DNA of 64,000 nucleotides from Mactra quadrangularis (lineage: Eukaryota > Mollusca > Bivalvia > Venerida > Mactridae): NCBI GenBank assembly GCA_025267735.1, contig CM046301.1:55013872-55077871 (forward strand). Reading direction: 5' to 3'. Shown piece by piece: positions 49,155-60,488 of this stretch. Each line of letters begins with the position of its first letter. Positions within the stretch are counted from its first letter, which is position 1. The notes beneath the pieces are model-generated. The model worked only from the letters and a program-made list of their open reading frames with translations, was not told the origin of the DNA and made no database searches. A program made the position numbers and the translations under genes.

Positions 49155-50392
49155 CTCACATTTTAGTCTTATATACTATTTAACTTTGTTCCTATCTACG
49201 TATAGAAATTGATTAACATGACAGTCCAGACGAACAGTAATTATTAAATAGAAAATTACCTAGAACATCAATAAATTTGTCAACATTGTATACAAATATA
49301 CGACATGGTTTAAATATAATATAATTTGACATTAATACAAATAATTAAGAACGGTTGTTTATTACACGCTACCCCAATATCTGAAAAAATTGTCTATGAA
49401 CTGTGACTTATTTTAAGTTGAATGAATAGAGAGCTAATGTAGAATCTAATAATTGTGGATAGTCATATGAACTGTTTCTATCTGTTTATATTTGACACTA
49501 AACAATAAGGCATTATATTCTACTTTTGGATTTATACTTTTTTCTATTTGATTAGTCATGTGCAATTGTGCAATAAATCCATTATTCACCGATTATTTTG
49601 GTACCGACGTCCATAAAATGAAACCAATGAATATGCTAAAATGTAATTTACAATTTTATCAGACAAACGATTTTTTGTTTGTCCGTCATTAACGTGCGTT
49701 CGTCCATATCATTGGGTGTTCAATACGATTTTAGTATGGCCAGTATCATGATTTTGTTTTCATGTCCATGAATAGAGTCTTGATAATGTTATAATTATCA
49801 ATTTGCTTTCAATATTTTCTCCATAAAATTCATTATTTCTAATTCCAGACCCATACTTTGCAGTGCATGTGCGCGTTATTGCTAATTTAAGATAATCTCA
49901 ATTATCTGTCAACAAAAAAAAACAGGAAGAAAGTATCTGATAGTTCTGCAAATGACTTTATTGCACTAATATCGATGGGAATTTTATTAAAAGGATGATC
50001 GTTTTTTTTAACGAAATGTTTTGTGCTATCGTTTCGCAACCAGACAATCTGATAAAACATCAATTAAATCTAAAAAATTTCGCTCGCTAATTAAGATCTT
50101 TCTGTTTCGTTACGAGTGTCACGTTTAGGTGACCTTTTCTCATTATAATATTACATTATATCTCATTATAATATAACCCATGACGCAATAATTATGATTA
50201 GTAATTTGTTTAGATCGTCTACATCACGCAATTAAAAATGAGCAGTCCAATCACAACCTGTGAATAACACCACCGTCAAATTAGACCGTTTGTTCGTGTC
50301 TAGCGAAGTTCGCGTTTAAGTGTAGCCAATATTGCGGCCCCATTAGAGTAAAAACCGAGAGGTGTTGTCAACCTACTTTTCCATTGGCTTTT
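49155..50392. other. AT-rich noncoding stretch
   Basis: No gene. Around 50135-50175 the words CATTATAATATTACATTATA and CTCATTATAATATAAC form a short repeat. Nothing else is recognised. Confidence 0.5.
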
Positions 50393-50752
50393 TTCTTTTC
50401 TCTCCCTCTTCCTCTTTCTCTCTCTCCCTCTTTCTGTCTTACTCTCCCTCCCTTACTTTCTCTCTCCCTCTCTCTGCCTTGCTCTCTCTCTCTCCCTCCC
50501 TTACTCTCTCTTTCCCTCTCTCTCTCATTCTCTCCTTTTCCTCTCTCTCTTCCTCTCTCCCTACATTGTATCTCTACAATTCTCTATCTTCCTTTCTCTC
50601 TCTCCATCTCCCACTCTCTTTCTTACTCTCTCTCTTCCTCTCTCCCTATCTCTCCAATTCTCTATCTTCCTTTCTCTCTCCATCTCCTCCTCTCTTTTTT
50701 ACTCTCTCTCTCCCCCTCTCTCTCCAACTCTCTCCCTTCTTCTCTCGGTCTT
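50393..50752. repeat. Polypyrimidine CT-rich low-complexity tract
   Basis: About 360 bases almost free of purines on the plus strand, built from CTCTCT, CCCTC and TTCC words, with at least one internal duplication (CTCCAATTCTCTATCTTCC-like words near 50575 and 50653). Open frames rich in Ser, Leu, Pro and Phe across it are compositional artefacts. Such tracts can form triplex DNA. Confidence 0.9.
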
Positions 50753-50811
50753 TTTGTAATTTCGGATTTTTTGCATTTCCGGACATTTTTTTATTTTTTG
50801 AGATAGAGACG

Positions 50812-50877
50812 TAGTGGGATTCGAACGTACAATGTTCGGATTACAAGTCAAGTATCCACTTGGCTATTCATCCCGCT
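50812..50877 (-). repeat. tRNA-like sequence
   Basis: On the minus strand it begins GCGGGATGAATAGCCAAGTG, giving an A-box-like region, an anticodon-like stem GACTTGTAATC (loop containing TGT) and a B-box-like CGTTCGAATCCC. The acceptor and T stems do not pair properly, so it is a tRNA-derived remnant. The purine tract that follows on this strand could be an expanded SINE tail. Confidence 0.45.
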
Positions 50878-51317
50878 GAGAAAATAACTTATTATTTCAT
50901 ATATAAATATACTATAGCCTATTTTCGCACCTTTCTTTCATAACATACAATGGCCACTAAACTTCGTATAACGGTCATTTTACGTGTAAATTTTTTTTTA
51001 ACTTTTAGTTATTTTTCATTGAATAGTTTATTCTAAACCTATTTCTAGTATAAAAATAAATTTCATCTTTTTTAGAATGTGAAATATAATTTTTCCCGGC
51101 GTGCATCGCGCGTACTTCCTGCAAGTAAAAAACTCCGACTCCGGATCGACCGACTACGTCTTAGTTACACGTACAATTGATATCACTAAAACAGTCAGTG
51201 AAATATTAATATGTGACATGATAATTGTGTTCACCTTGGTAAATAGATATATTTATAAAAAAAGTTGATGCAAAGCATCAAAGAGCGCAAATAAAAGCTC
51301 AATAACTCTATAGCCGT

Positions 51318-51805
51318 CAAAATTTGGAAGTTTTTCATTTAAGTTCAATCATAGACCAGTTTCTCCATCATTATTATTTCACAGATTTATACATGCGCGC
51401 AAAGCTGAGGCTTTGCTCTTTAACATGACACCAACATCTTTTGCTAACGCCGAATAAATAAGGTCGTACGCCGATTTCAAAGATCACGATTAAACAGATC
51501 GCATGATGAGCGATTGCATGCGTTAACATCCTTGTTTTACTTAGTATATTCGATTTAACGGCACAAAATTAACCGTCAATAGTGTATTTTGTTCTGGCGA
51601 CTTTTGTACCCACTAAACTAGATCTGTTTGATCGTGAGGTTCGAAATCGGCTAATGACTATAACTCGGCGTATGCAAAAGATGTGTCATTTGAAAGAGCA
51701 AAGCCTTTGCTATACGTGTATTATTAAATAAGTGAAATAAATATATTCATATTGAAGCAACTGGCCTCTATGTGAAATAAGTTAAAAACTACCAATTTTT
51801 AGTAA
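51318..51805. repeat. 490-bp imperfect foldback with arms of about 190 bp
   Basis: The left arm (about 51318-51500) pairs with the reverse complement of 51610-51805. Matching words include AGGCTTTGCTCTTT, CATCTTTTGC, ACGCCGA, GCCGATTTC, TCACGAT and AAACAGATC, in the same order with small indels. The loop is about 110 bases. A smaller hairpin TTGATGC-AAA-GCATCAA lies just upstream at 51265-51281. It is either a foldback mobile element or an inverted duplication. No ORF is visible. Confidence 0.65.
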
Positions 51806-52667
51806 TACCTTTTTTGTATATATTGTTTTTGATTATGGACTATGCCGGCCGCCTGTGCATGCTATAATATGCAGCAAGCAAATACGAATAGATTTTACGA
51901 TTAAAATATGTCGTAAGACCATTTAAAGCTCGAAATCCAGGACTTTTATCAACATCTGATTATGCAGAAGCAATCTTTAAAAGAGAAAATAATTCTAAGA
52001 TGTTGTAAACTAATGGAAATTTCTTGTATACTGTATTCAACATTTCCTCATTTGTCATCAGGACAATTTATTCATTTCGTAAAGTAAGCACATCAAAAAT
52101 CTCTAATACATTCATTTCTCGTGTACGCTTGTCTAGTCCTGTTTAATGCGTTCCTTCTTTTTCATCTTCCAGACAATAGTCTGTTATATACAAACTGTAA
52201 TATTAAGCCACTTTATTAAGATATATTCATTTACAGCAGACATGAAAACTGTCTTCCTGTCGTGCTATTATTGAACTATAACATGCATTAGAGACGCAAT
52301 AAAACATGTCAAACCGTTCCTCTTTTTAGGTTTAGTTTGAATACAAAATAGGTCTGTTTCTTAAAATGGGTTTGTTCTCGTATAGAAGCATGCCATACAT
52401 ATATCACTGTAAGTAAACGTTGACTGCATATGATCCAAAATCGGTTAAGATCTGAATATTATAAAATAATTCATCTTAAACAATATAATTGTCTTTTTAA
52501 ACAATAAACTATACACAATTTTTTATATAATCACTGCATTAATGAGCAACATATTAATAGCAGCTTAATATGTCAGTCAAATTTGCATTTGTTTACAAAA
52601 TTATTCTTTGAAAATACCATTTCCAGGTAACATTGAAAACTAAAAATTTCAAATAGTATTGAAAATA

Positions 52668-52797
52668 CAGTCGAGATTGTCTATAGCGACCATGTTGGGG
52701 AGACTGGGATAATGGTCACTGGAAACAGGGGGTCACTATTCACAGTCTAGTAGTCTGTGACGAATTTGATTAAAGTCAATATACAGTCTTGTAACTG
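52668..52797. mobile_element. Possible 130-bp pogo/Tigger-like miniature element
   Basis: CAGTCGAGATTGTCTATAGC at the left end follows TA, and the right end, reverse complemented, reads CAGTTACAAGACTGTATA and is followed by TA. CAGT-starting termini with a TA target are typical of pogo/Tigger-group elements. The interior TAATGGTCACTGGAAACAG and GGGGTCACTATT words are a motif I associate with repeats in marine invertebrates. The termini match only partly. Confidence 0.4.
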
Positions 52798-52955
52798 TAT
52801 AGATTACCATTTACTAGATAAACTAATATTTTCAAATGTGTGCTTTAATCTTCTTATTCCATTTTTAATTTCAGAAAATTTTAAAACAATTGATAGAATA
52901 TTAAAACATCAAATAAATATTTTTTAAAATCCATCAGACAATATTTAAAGCTCTT

Positions 52956-52985
52956 AGGCCTAATAAAAAATTAGGTTTGTTTCGG
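52956..52985. repeat. Single terminus related to the element at 24097
   Basis: AGGCCTAATAAAAAATTAGG then TTTGTTT matches the start of the TIR element at 24097-24372. No matching inverted end was found downstream, so it is a fragment. Confidence 0.45.
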
Positions 52986-53510
52986 CCGATTTCCGTTTTT
53001 TTAAGTAAACATGACCAAATCGTCAAAAAAAACGGGACAACGGGCGAACTGGTTTTTACTCTGTCTTACTTAGTTGTAAATACATGTACGTCGTGGAAGT
53101 TGTAAATAGACGTGCAAAGTAGCAAACTCCAAACTGAATAGTCATTTAATTGGCGATAAAGTAGCGAAGACGAATAAACAACAGTCGTTCATTTTGTTAA
53201 GTTAATTGATCGGGAAATTCAGTTTCTAAATGCCATGCGTATTTCGGTATACATGATATTAATTTCACGAAGTAGTCATGACTTATTACGTAACAAATTG
53301 TCAAATGCATATCGAGGGTCTATATTTTAATTGTTTGTAGCAATCTGTATTCATCCTTTGTTTGATATCGAAACAGTATGACAAAATTCGTGCTCAGAGA
53401 GTCAGAAAGAAGTGGCCATTTTCAAGATTCTCTCTCTTTTATTGCTGAAGCCCGGCTTTTAAGAACATAATGTTTAAAAATACATTTTGCATGTATAATT
53501 TAACGTCTAG
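52986..53510. other. Noncoding stretch
   Basis: No gene or clear repeat. A purine run with AAAAAAAACGGG lies near 53025-53040. Confidence 0.4.
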
Positions 53511-53534
53511 CCGCCATCTTGGTCGCCATCTTGG
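53511..53534. promoter_or_regulatory. Two adjacent YY1-like GCCATCTTG words
   Basis: CCGCCATCTTGG (53511-53522) and CGCCATCTTGG (53524-53534) are back to back. GCCATCTTG is the known core for the zinc-finger factor YY1 in animals. A single similar word is at 25823-25832 inside a TIR element. Whether these act as a promoter here is unknown; no gene start is recognised nearby. Confidence 0.25.
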
Positions 53535-54266
53535 ATTATGGGAGTTGTCCAAAGATGACAAAGTGGCATCAATCGGTTTTGGAATCAATAAGACCATGCA
53601 TACCAATAAATTGAATAACATTTTCTACATCATTTCGTGCAAGGTCACCCTTGGTGTTGGCCGGACTATTATTTATTATATTTTTGAACACAATATAAAT
53701 TCAATAACATATAAACGAAGACATAAAATATGTTAAGTTAACAGAGAAGCAGTGTATCGTTAATTTCTTAGTTTGAAAGGAGTGAAAGATAAATTTTGAA
53801 ATACTTGTCTGTGTTTTATTATTTTTGCAGTTAAATAGCTTATGGGATTTTTTGAAATTAGATTATGTACAATCATGTAGAATTATGTATATTTAAAACT
53901 GTAGAGAGTACTCAAGAAACTGTTAAAAACTAACACTAATATCATAAGCACATAATTTTATTGTTTGTTTATTTTTCATTTCAATATTTCATATATTTCT
54001 ATGTTACCTGTCAAAATAAGTGTGTTAAGGAAACGAATTCAAGATGTTTTAGACTAACTGAGCTATAAATAGTGAGCAATATAACAATATACAAACTCAG
54101 TAAAACCATCTTTACCATTACTAACGTGAAAATTTGTTTACATAAAAACATTAGATATTCTTTTACATTTCAATTTGCTCTTAAATTGGCGTCCGTCATC
54201 AGAACACCGTTTTCTTGCATTCAAAATGTGTCTATACAATTGTACAGTTTTAGACAAGTAAATATG

Positions 54267-54623
54267 TAATGCCTCAGTCCCATAAAATTGTGGCTTGTTG
54301 CGGACCCGTACGTGCAGACAGCCGTAGGCCGTGAGAAGCCTTGCGTATTAAGGTGACGGTACGCGCATGGCACAAAACAACACACACGTAAGGAACCGTA
54401 GCTAGAAGATATGCAAGTTTAATCCATACTCGGCCACGATTTTGTTCACGATTTGACTTGGAAACTGATTCATGTATCCTGGGCTATTCTCACGGACCCT
54501 GGTAAAAACATATCAGTCCGTACGGGTACGCAAAACTTCGTACGGGATCTTGCGGAGCTTGATTGCACGGCGCCCGTACGGTGCCCTCACGGCTATTTTT
54601 ATGTTTATTGGACAGTAGCATTA
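54267..54623. mobile_element. 357-bp GC-rich TIR element with CCGTACGG repeats
   Basis: The left end TAATGCCTCAGTCCCATAAA and the right end, reverse complemented, TAATGCTACTGTCCAATAAA match at most positions. The interior is far richer in G, C and CpG than its surroundings and contains many CCGTACGG- or CGTACGGG-type palindromes (for example near 54308, 54513, 54538 and 54573). A 66-codon frame inside has no known domain. I read it as a nonautonomous DNA element of unknown superfamily; a small CpG island with a promoter is an alternative. Confidence 0.5.
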
Positions 54624-54864
54624 GTTGAAATCAGTGTAAACTGGCTGCTCTAAAGGTTGTAATGAATTAATCAAAACCGTATTGATAAAGTGAATTTCTA
54701 ATACAAGTAATTCATAAATATATTAACAGAAAAAACAACGATGAGACGGAATTAATCAACTTTGAAAGCAGGGCTTGTTATTGTACCTTTTTAATTATAG
54801 ATTCACCTGTTTATGGTGGAAACACATGAGTGCATACTATTGTGTAACAGTTTCAAAGTATTAA

Positions 54865-55078
54865 TTCACAACAAATTGATCATGTGATCTATGGATTTGC
54901 TCGCACCTTAATTTTGACGGTTTTTACAAAGAAGAAGATAGTTTTATTTCCTTGCTCGCACATAAAAAATTGTTCAAATTGCTATATATAGCAACTGAAA
55001 TAGATTTTTTTTTCACTCGCTCGCCCCATTATTTTCCAGAAAAATCAGTAGAACACAAGTCTATCAATTTGTTGTGAA
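54865..55078. mobile_element. 214-bp miniature TIR element
   Basis: TTCACAACAAATTGAT (54865-54880) is perfectly inverted at 55063-55078. A related left end occurs at 41092. The interior contains GCTCGCACC and CTCGCTCGCCCC words and no ORF. No target-site duplication was identified. Confidence 0.65.
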
Positions 55079-55616
55079 CTAAAAATAATATTTCTGAATA
55101 TATCTCTCTTTTTTTGACAGACTATTGGTTTGTTAAATCGGCACACCAAGTTAATAAAATCACTTATATTGCTTATTTCTATATTTGTATTTAATATTCG
55201 AGAAAAGAATCACTTAACTGTTTAATTTCTGTCACAACTCGTTACTACAATTAGCTTCATATTCTCAAGGGTTAGATGTACCTACACTAAACGACCTTGT
55301 GCTTTGATCTATTTGTAATATTACTATTTATAACAGCCTGTTTTAATATCAATCTTATACATGTATATAGGCGCTTATTCTGATTTAAGAAAAAAACGTA
55401 TTAACAGTCTTGTATTTCTTTTGTAATATTAAAATAATGAATGAGATATTTTTCAACGGTGGTTTTCTAACAACCACCTGCGTTCTCCGTACTTTACTAA
55501 GTAGGAGATATTCTCTGCACGACATGAACCTTATTACTACAGATATAAGTGTGTTACTGTAATTATTCTATTGTCTGCCCAGGAAATAAATATTCAGCAA
55601 ATGAGCAGCTAGCTTT
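55079..55616. other. AT-rich noncoding stretch
   Basis: No gene or recognisable repeat. A short hairpin GGTGGTT-TTCTAAC-AACCACC lies at about 55461-55481. Confidence 0.45.
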
Positions 55617-55869
55617 GAACAGAACAGAACAGAACAGAACATTTTATTTGCAGAACACATTGGTGTTCGTCGCCATTACAACAATTTTGGCGGTACACCT
55701 ATATACATGTATTAATACATATGAATATAAGACGAGTGATAAATAAGCAAACGAGAGAAAAGTGTGAGTAATATTATACACATGGTTAGTATAATGAAAC
55801 AATATTTGGGTATATAGATATAATACTATATTTACGAATCGAAATACTTCAAAAATAATATGCCTGATA
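55617..55869 (-). mobile_element. LINE 3' UTR with TGTTC tail
   Basis: On the minus strand the UTR ends ...AATAAAATGTTC and continues as about five TGTTC units (GAACA on the plus strand, 55617-55641). It follows the dead LINE frame at 55870-56049. The AATAAA immediately before a pentamer tail parallels the LINE at 46856. Confidence 0.55.
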
Positions 55870-56049
55870 TCAACCCCTTAACAACATAGCTTTATATATA
55901 AATTTTGCTAATTTAATTGTAACGGATTTATTATTGCAATACAAAAGATTTTCAAATTTAATTAATGTAGGCTAGTGAGTATAATATTTTGAAAGAATTT
56001 CTTGTCGAAGATTTCTGTAAAAAGGACATACAATAACAAAAGGTCTGTG
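55870..56049 (-). pseudogene. LINE ORF2 C-terminal fragment with nonsense mutation
   Basis: The minus-strand frame reads HRPFVIVCPFYRNLRQEILS then KYYTH, a TAG stop, then PTLIKFENLLYCNNKSV and TIKLAKFIYKAMLLRG before the final TGA at 55872-55870. This is the same C-terminal block as in the LINE at 47046: H-x4-C-P-x-Y-x-x-L-R, then W-P-T-x-x-K-F, then K-L-A-x-F-I. The stop sits exactly where the family has tryptophan, consistent with TGG changing to TAG. Everything upstream of the histidine is lost at the boundary with the satellite near 56050. It is inactive. Confidence 0.75.
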
Positions 56050-56059
56050 AAGTTAGCTA

Positions 56060-59000
56060 TCTATTGTCTATTCTCTATTCAAAAGTCTATTCGCTCAATA
56101 GACAGCTATGTATTGAGAAGTCTATTCATGCAGAAATCTATTCGCATTTACTGTATACATAGATATAGGTAAGTTCAAAAATCTGTACAAAAGTCTGTAC
56201 ACAAAATGCCGAAAAGACAGCTGTCTATTCGGAAATCTATTCAGAAGTCTATTCGAAAAAAGTCACTAGTGCAATCAAACACATTTAAAAGTCTTTTCAT
56301 AGAATACATAAATAGACAAATGTCCATTCAAAAATCTATTCCGAAGTCTTTTCGAAAAAAGCCAGTAAAGCAATCAAACAGATTTAAAAGTCTGCTCGTG
56401 GAATACGCAAAGAGACAAAAGTCCATTCAAAAGTCTATTCAGAAGTTTATTCGCAAAAACATAGTGATGCAATCTGAATGAGCAAGGTGTCTATTCCCAA
56501 AGTGCCAGGGACAAATGTCCATTCAAAAGTCTATTCGGATATCTATTCACAAAATCATATATGTGCTTTAAGACTGTGTCAGAAGTCTATTATTAAGTTT
56601 GGAATTGACAGATATCCATTCAAATGTCTATTCAAAAGTCTATTTGAAAATCTGGTGAATGCGATTGGAATGAGTCAGAAGTCTATTTTAGATTTACAAA
56701 TAGAGAGCTGTCCATTCAAAAGTTTATTCAGAAGTCTATTCGCAAAATCATATATATGCTTAAAGAATGTGTCTGTAGTCTATTTAAAAATTGCAAATAG
56801 ACAGATGTCCATTTAAATGTCTATTCAGAAGTCTATTCTATTATAGAGTTCGAAAAGAGAGCTGTCCATTCAAAAGTCTATTCAGAAGTCTATTCGCAAA
56901 ATTTGTAAAATGCGTTCAGAATGAGTCAGAACTTACAAACAGTAGCGAATACACTGCTGTCCATTCAAATGTCTATTCAGAAGTATATTCGCAACATCAT
57001 ATGCATATGCATTTAGAATGTGGCTGAATTCTGATATAAAGTAGCGAATAGAAAGATGTCCATTCAAAGTCTATTCAGAAGTCTATTCGAAAAAATCGGT
57101 AAATGCGTTCAGAATGTGTTAGAAGTCTATTATAGAGTTTCCAAAAGAGAGCTGTCCATTCAAAAGTCTTTTCAGAAGTTTATTCGCAAAATCATATATA
57201 TGCATTATGAATGTGTCTGTAGACTGTAATAAAGTTGCAAATAGACAGATGTCCATTCAAAAGTCTATTCAGAAGTCTTTTCGCAAAAATCATATATATG
57301 CATTATGAATGTGTCTGTAGACTGTTATAAGTTGCAAATAGACAGATGTCCATTCAAAAGTCTATTCAGAAGTCTATTCGCAAAATCTGGTAAATGCGTC
57401 CATAATGATCCAGAAGTCTATTATAGATTTTCGAATAGAGAGCTGTCCATTCAAAAGTCTATTCAGAAATCTTTTCGCAAAACCAAATATATGCATTATG
57501 AATGTGTCTGTAGACTGTTATAAAGTTACAAATAGACAGATGTCCATTCAAAAGTCCATTCAAAAGTCCATTCAAAAGTCTATTCGCAAAATTTTTAAAA
57601 TGCGTTCAGAATGAGCCAGAACTTACAAACAGTAGCGAATACACTGCTGTCCATTCAAATGTCTATTCAGAAGTCTATTCGCAACATCATATGCATATGC
57701 ATTTAGAATGTGGCTGAATTCTGATATAAAGTAGCTAATAGAAAGATGTCCATTAAAAGTCTATTCAGAAGTCTATTCGAAAAAATCGGTAAATGCGTTC
57801 AGAATGTGTTAGAAGTCTATTATAGAGTTTCCAAAAGAGAGCTGTCCATTCAAAAGTCTTTTCAGTAGTTTATTCGCAAAATCAAATATATGCATTATGA
57901 ATGTGTCTGTAGACTGTAATAAAGTTGCAAATAGACAGATGTCCATTCAAAAGTCTATTCAGAAGTCTTTTCGCAAAAATCATTTATATGCATTATGAAT
58001 GTGTCTGTAGACTGTAATAAAGTTGCAAATAGACAGATGTCCATTCAAAAGTCTATTCAGAAGTCTTTTCGCAAAACTCATATATATGCATTATGAATGT
58101 GTCTGTAGACTGTTATAAAGTTGCAAATGGACAGATGTCCATTCAAAAGTCTTTTCTGAAGTCTTTTCGCAAAAATCATATATATGCATTATGAATGTGT
58201 CTGTAGACTGTTATAAAGTTGCAAATAGACAGATGTCCATTCAAAAGTCTATTCAGAAGTCTTTTCGCAAAAATCATATATATGCATTATAATTGTGTCT
58301 GTAGACTGTTATAAAGTTGCAAATGGACAGATGTCCATTCAAAAGTCTATTCAGAAGTCTATTCGCAAATTCTGGTAAATGCGTCCATAATGATCCAGAA
58401 GTCTATTATAGATTTTCGAATAGAGAGCTGTCCATTCAAAAGTCTATTCAGAAGTCTTTTCGCAAAATCAAATATATGCATTATGAATGTGTCTTTAGAC
58501 TGTTATAAAGTTGCAAATAGACAGATGTTCATTCAAAAGACTATTCAGAAGTCTTTTCGCAAAATCTGGTAAATGCGTTTAGAATGAGTCAGAAGTCTAT
58601 CATACAGTAGCGAAGACACAGCTGTCAATTCAAAAGTCTTTCAGAAGTCTATTCGCAAAAAATCATAATGCAATCAAACAGATTTAAAAGTCTGTTCGTG
58701 GAATACGCAAAGAGACAAATGTCCATTCAAAAGTCTTTTCAGAAGTTCATTCACAAAAACATAGTAATGCAATCTAAATGTGCAAGATGTCTATTCCTGG
58801 AATGCAAAGCGACAGATGTCCATTCAAAAGTCTATTCGGATCTCTTTTCAAAAGTCTTTTTTGCGAATATATAGCTATGCATTCAGATTGTTCCTGAGAT
58901 TCATTCGCGGGGTTTGAATCGACAGCTGTTTATTCGGAGGTCTTTTCAGAAGTCTATTCGAAAAAAACCATAAAGCAATCAAACTGATTTAAAGTCTTTC

Positions 59001-60141
59001 TTTGAATACTTAAAGAGACAAATGTCCATTCGAAAGTCGATTCAGAAGTTTATTCACAATAACATGGTCATGCAATCTGAATGTGCAAGATGTCTATTCT
59101 CGGAATGCAAAGCGACAGATGTCCATTCATAAGTCTATTTGGATCATTTTTTTTTAAAAGTCTTTTCGCGAAAATATAGCTATGCATTCAGATTGTCCCC
59201 GAGGTTCATTCGTGGGATGTGAATAGACAGCTGTATATTCGGAAGTCTTTTCAGAAGTCTTTTCGAAAAAAAGTATATTCAAAAGTTCATTCGCAAAATC
59301 ATTCATATGCATATAGAATGCGTCACAAGTCTATTATTGAGTTGCCAATAGACAGCTGTGCATCCAAATGTCCATTCAGAAGTCTATTCGCAAAATCCTT
59401 CATTTGCATAAAGAATGTGTCATAAGTCCATTATTGAGTTGCAAATAGACAGCTGTCCATTCAAATGTCTATTTAGAAATCTTTTCACAAAATCATGTAT
59501 ATGCATTTAGAATATGTCGCAAGTTTATTATAGAGTTGCGAATAGACAGCTGTCCATTCAAATGTCTATTCAGAAGTCTTTTCGCAAAATCTTTTTTATG
59601 CATTTAGAATGTGTCACAAGTCAATTATAAAGTGGCGAATAGACAGCTGTCCATTCAAATGTCTATTCAGAAGTCTATTCGCAAAATCTTTTATATGCAT
59701 TAAGGATGTGTCAGAAGTCCATTATAGAGTTGCGAATAGACAGCTGTCCATTCAAATGTCTATTCAGAAGTCTATTTGCAAAATCTTATTATGCATTTAG
59801 AATGTGTCACATGTTTATTTTAGAGTTGCGAATAGACAGCTGTCCATTCATATGTCTATTCAGAGGTCTTTTTGCAAAATCAAGTAAATGCTTGTAGATT
59901 GTGTCAGAAGTATATGAAAGGATTGCGATTAGACAGCTACCCATTCATATGCCAATTCTGAAGTCTGTTCGCAAACAGTAGCTTTTATTCAGTATGTAGC
60001 AAAAGTCTTTTAATTAAGTTACTTTTTGTAAAGTGTTAAAATAACATTTTCAAATTATTTATCAGAAATTTTATATGCAAAATCATTCATATGCATTTTT
60101 AATGTGTCGGAATAATTTTCTGGGTTAGTGAATTGACATGC
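56060..60141 (+). repeat. 98-bp satellite, left array (forward orientation)
   Basis: Tandem monomers of about 98 bp recur, for example the GTGTCTG words at 57903, 58001, 58099 and 58197. A monomer carries GAATAGACAGCTGTCCATTC (a near-perfect 20-bp dyad centred on CAGCTG), then three 12-bp subrepeats of the type TCCATTCAAAAG, TCTATTCAGAAG, TCTATTCGCAAA, then a variable part with ATGCATTATGAATG. At least four monomer types occur; the array is most uniform at about 57200-58560 and most diverged at its edges. A 690-bp higher-order block at about 56850-57260 recurs at 57540-57950. Open frames of 60-112 codons rich in SIQKS or CPFKSLF are translations of the subrepeats and not genes. Confidence 0.95.
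56850..57950 (+). repeat. 690-bp higher-order period inside the left array
   Basis: The marker ACTTACAAACAGTAGCGAAT occurs at 56931 and again at 57621, 690 bases apart, followed by collinear monomer variants. That is seven monomers of about 98 bp and indicates recent block duplication within the array. Confidence 0.8.
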
Positions 60142-60475
60142 TCTTTGAAGCACTCAGGTCTAATTTTTTTTCTATTTAAAGCAATACTTCTATTTTTCTC
60201 CTGGTAGTAAGTCTTCTTTCGGTAGCTGATTTTGTTTTAAAATATAAAGTCCAACGGACTTTCAGAGACAACTACTGGCATGAGATAAATTCTTCTAATT
60301 GATTTAGTCTACCTTTTTCCTTTCGGTTATGAATACATTTACATTATATATACTAGAAGCACGAACCTGTGCGAAAACACCAAGATTGACGTCACGCTGT
60401 AGCACCGTCAAAAAAATTAACAAAATGGTGTAAAATTGTGTTTCTTATAAAACATAAATAATCATTTAAACAGGT

Positions 60476-60488
60476 TTTATCACTTAAA
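60476..60488. repeat. SINE target-site duplication, left
   Basis: TTTATCACTTAAA, repeated exactly at 60777-60789 on the other side of the SINE. Confidence 0.9.

Noticed and set aside
50362..50814. Frames of 140-150 codons rich in Ser, Leu, Pro and Phe
   Set aside because: They are produced by the CT-rich low-complexity tract.
56060..60141. CRISPR-like regular repeats
   Set aside because: Units are directly tandem with no unique spacers, and the setting is eukaryotic. This is satellite DNA.
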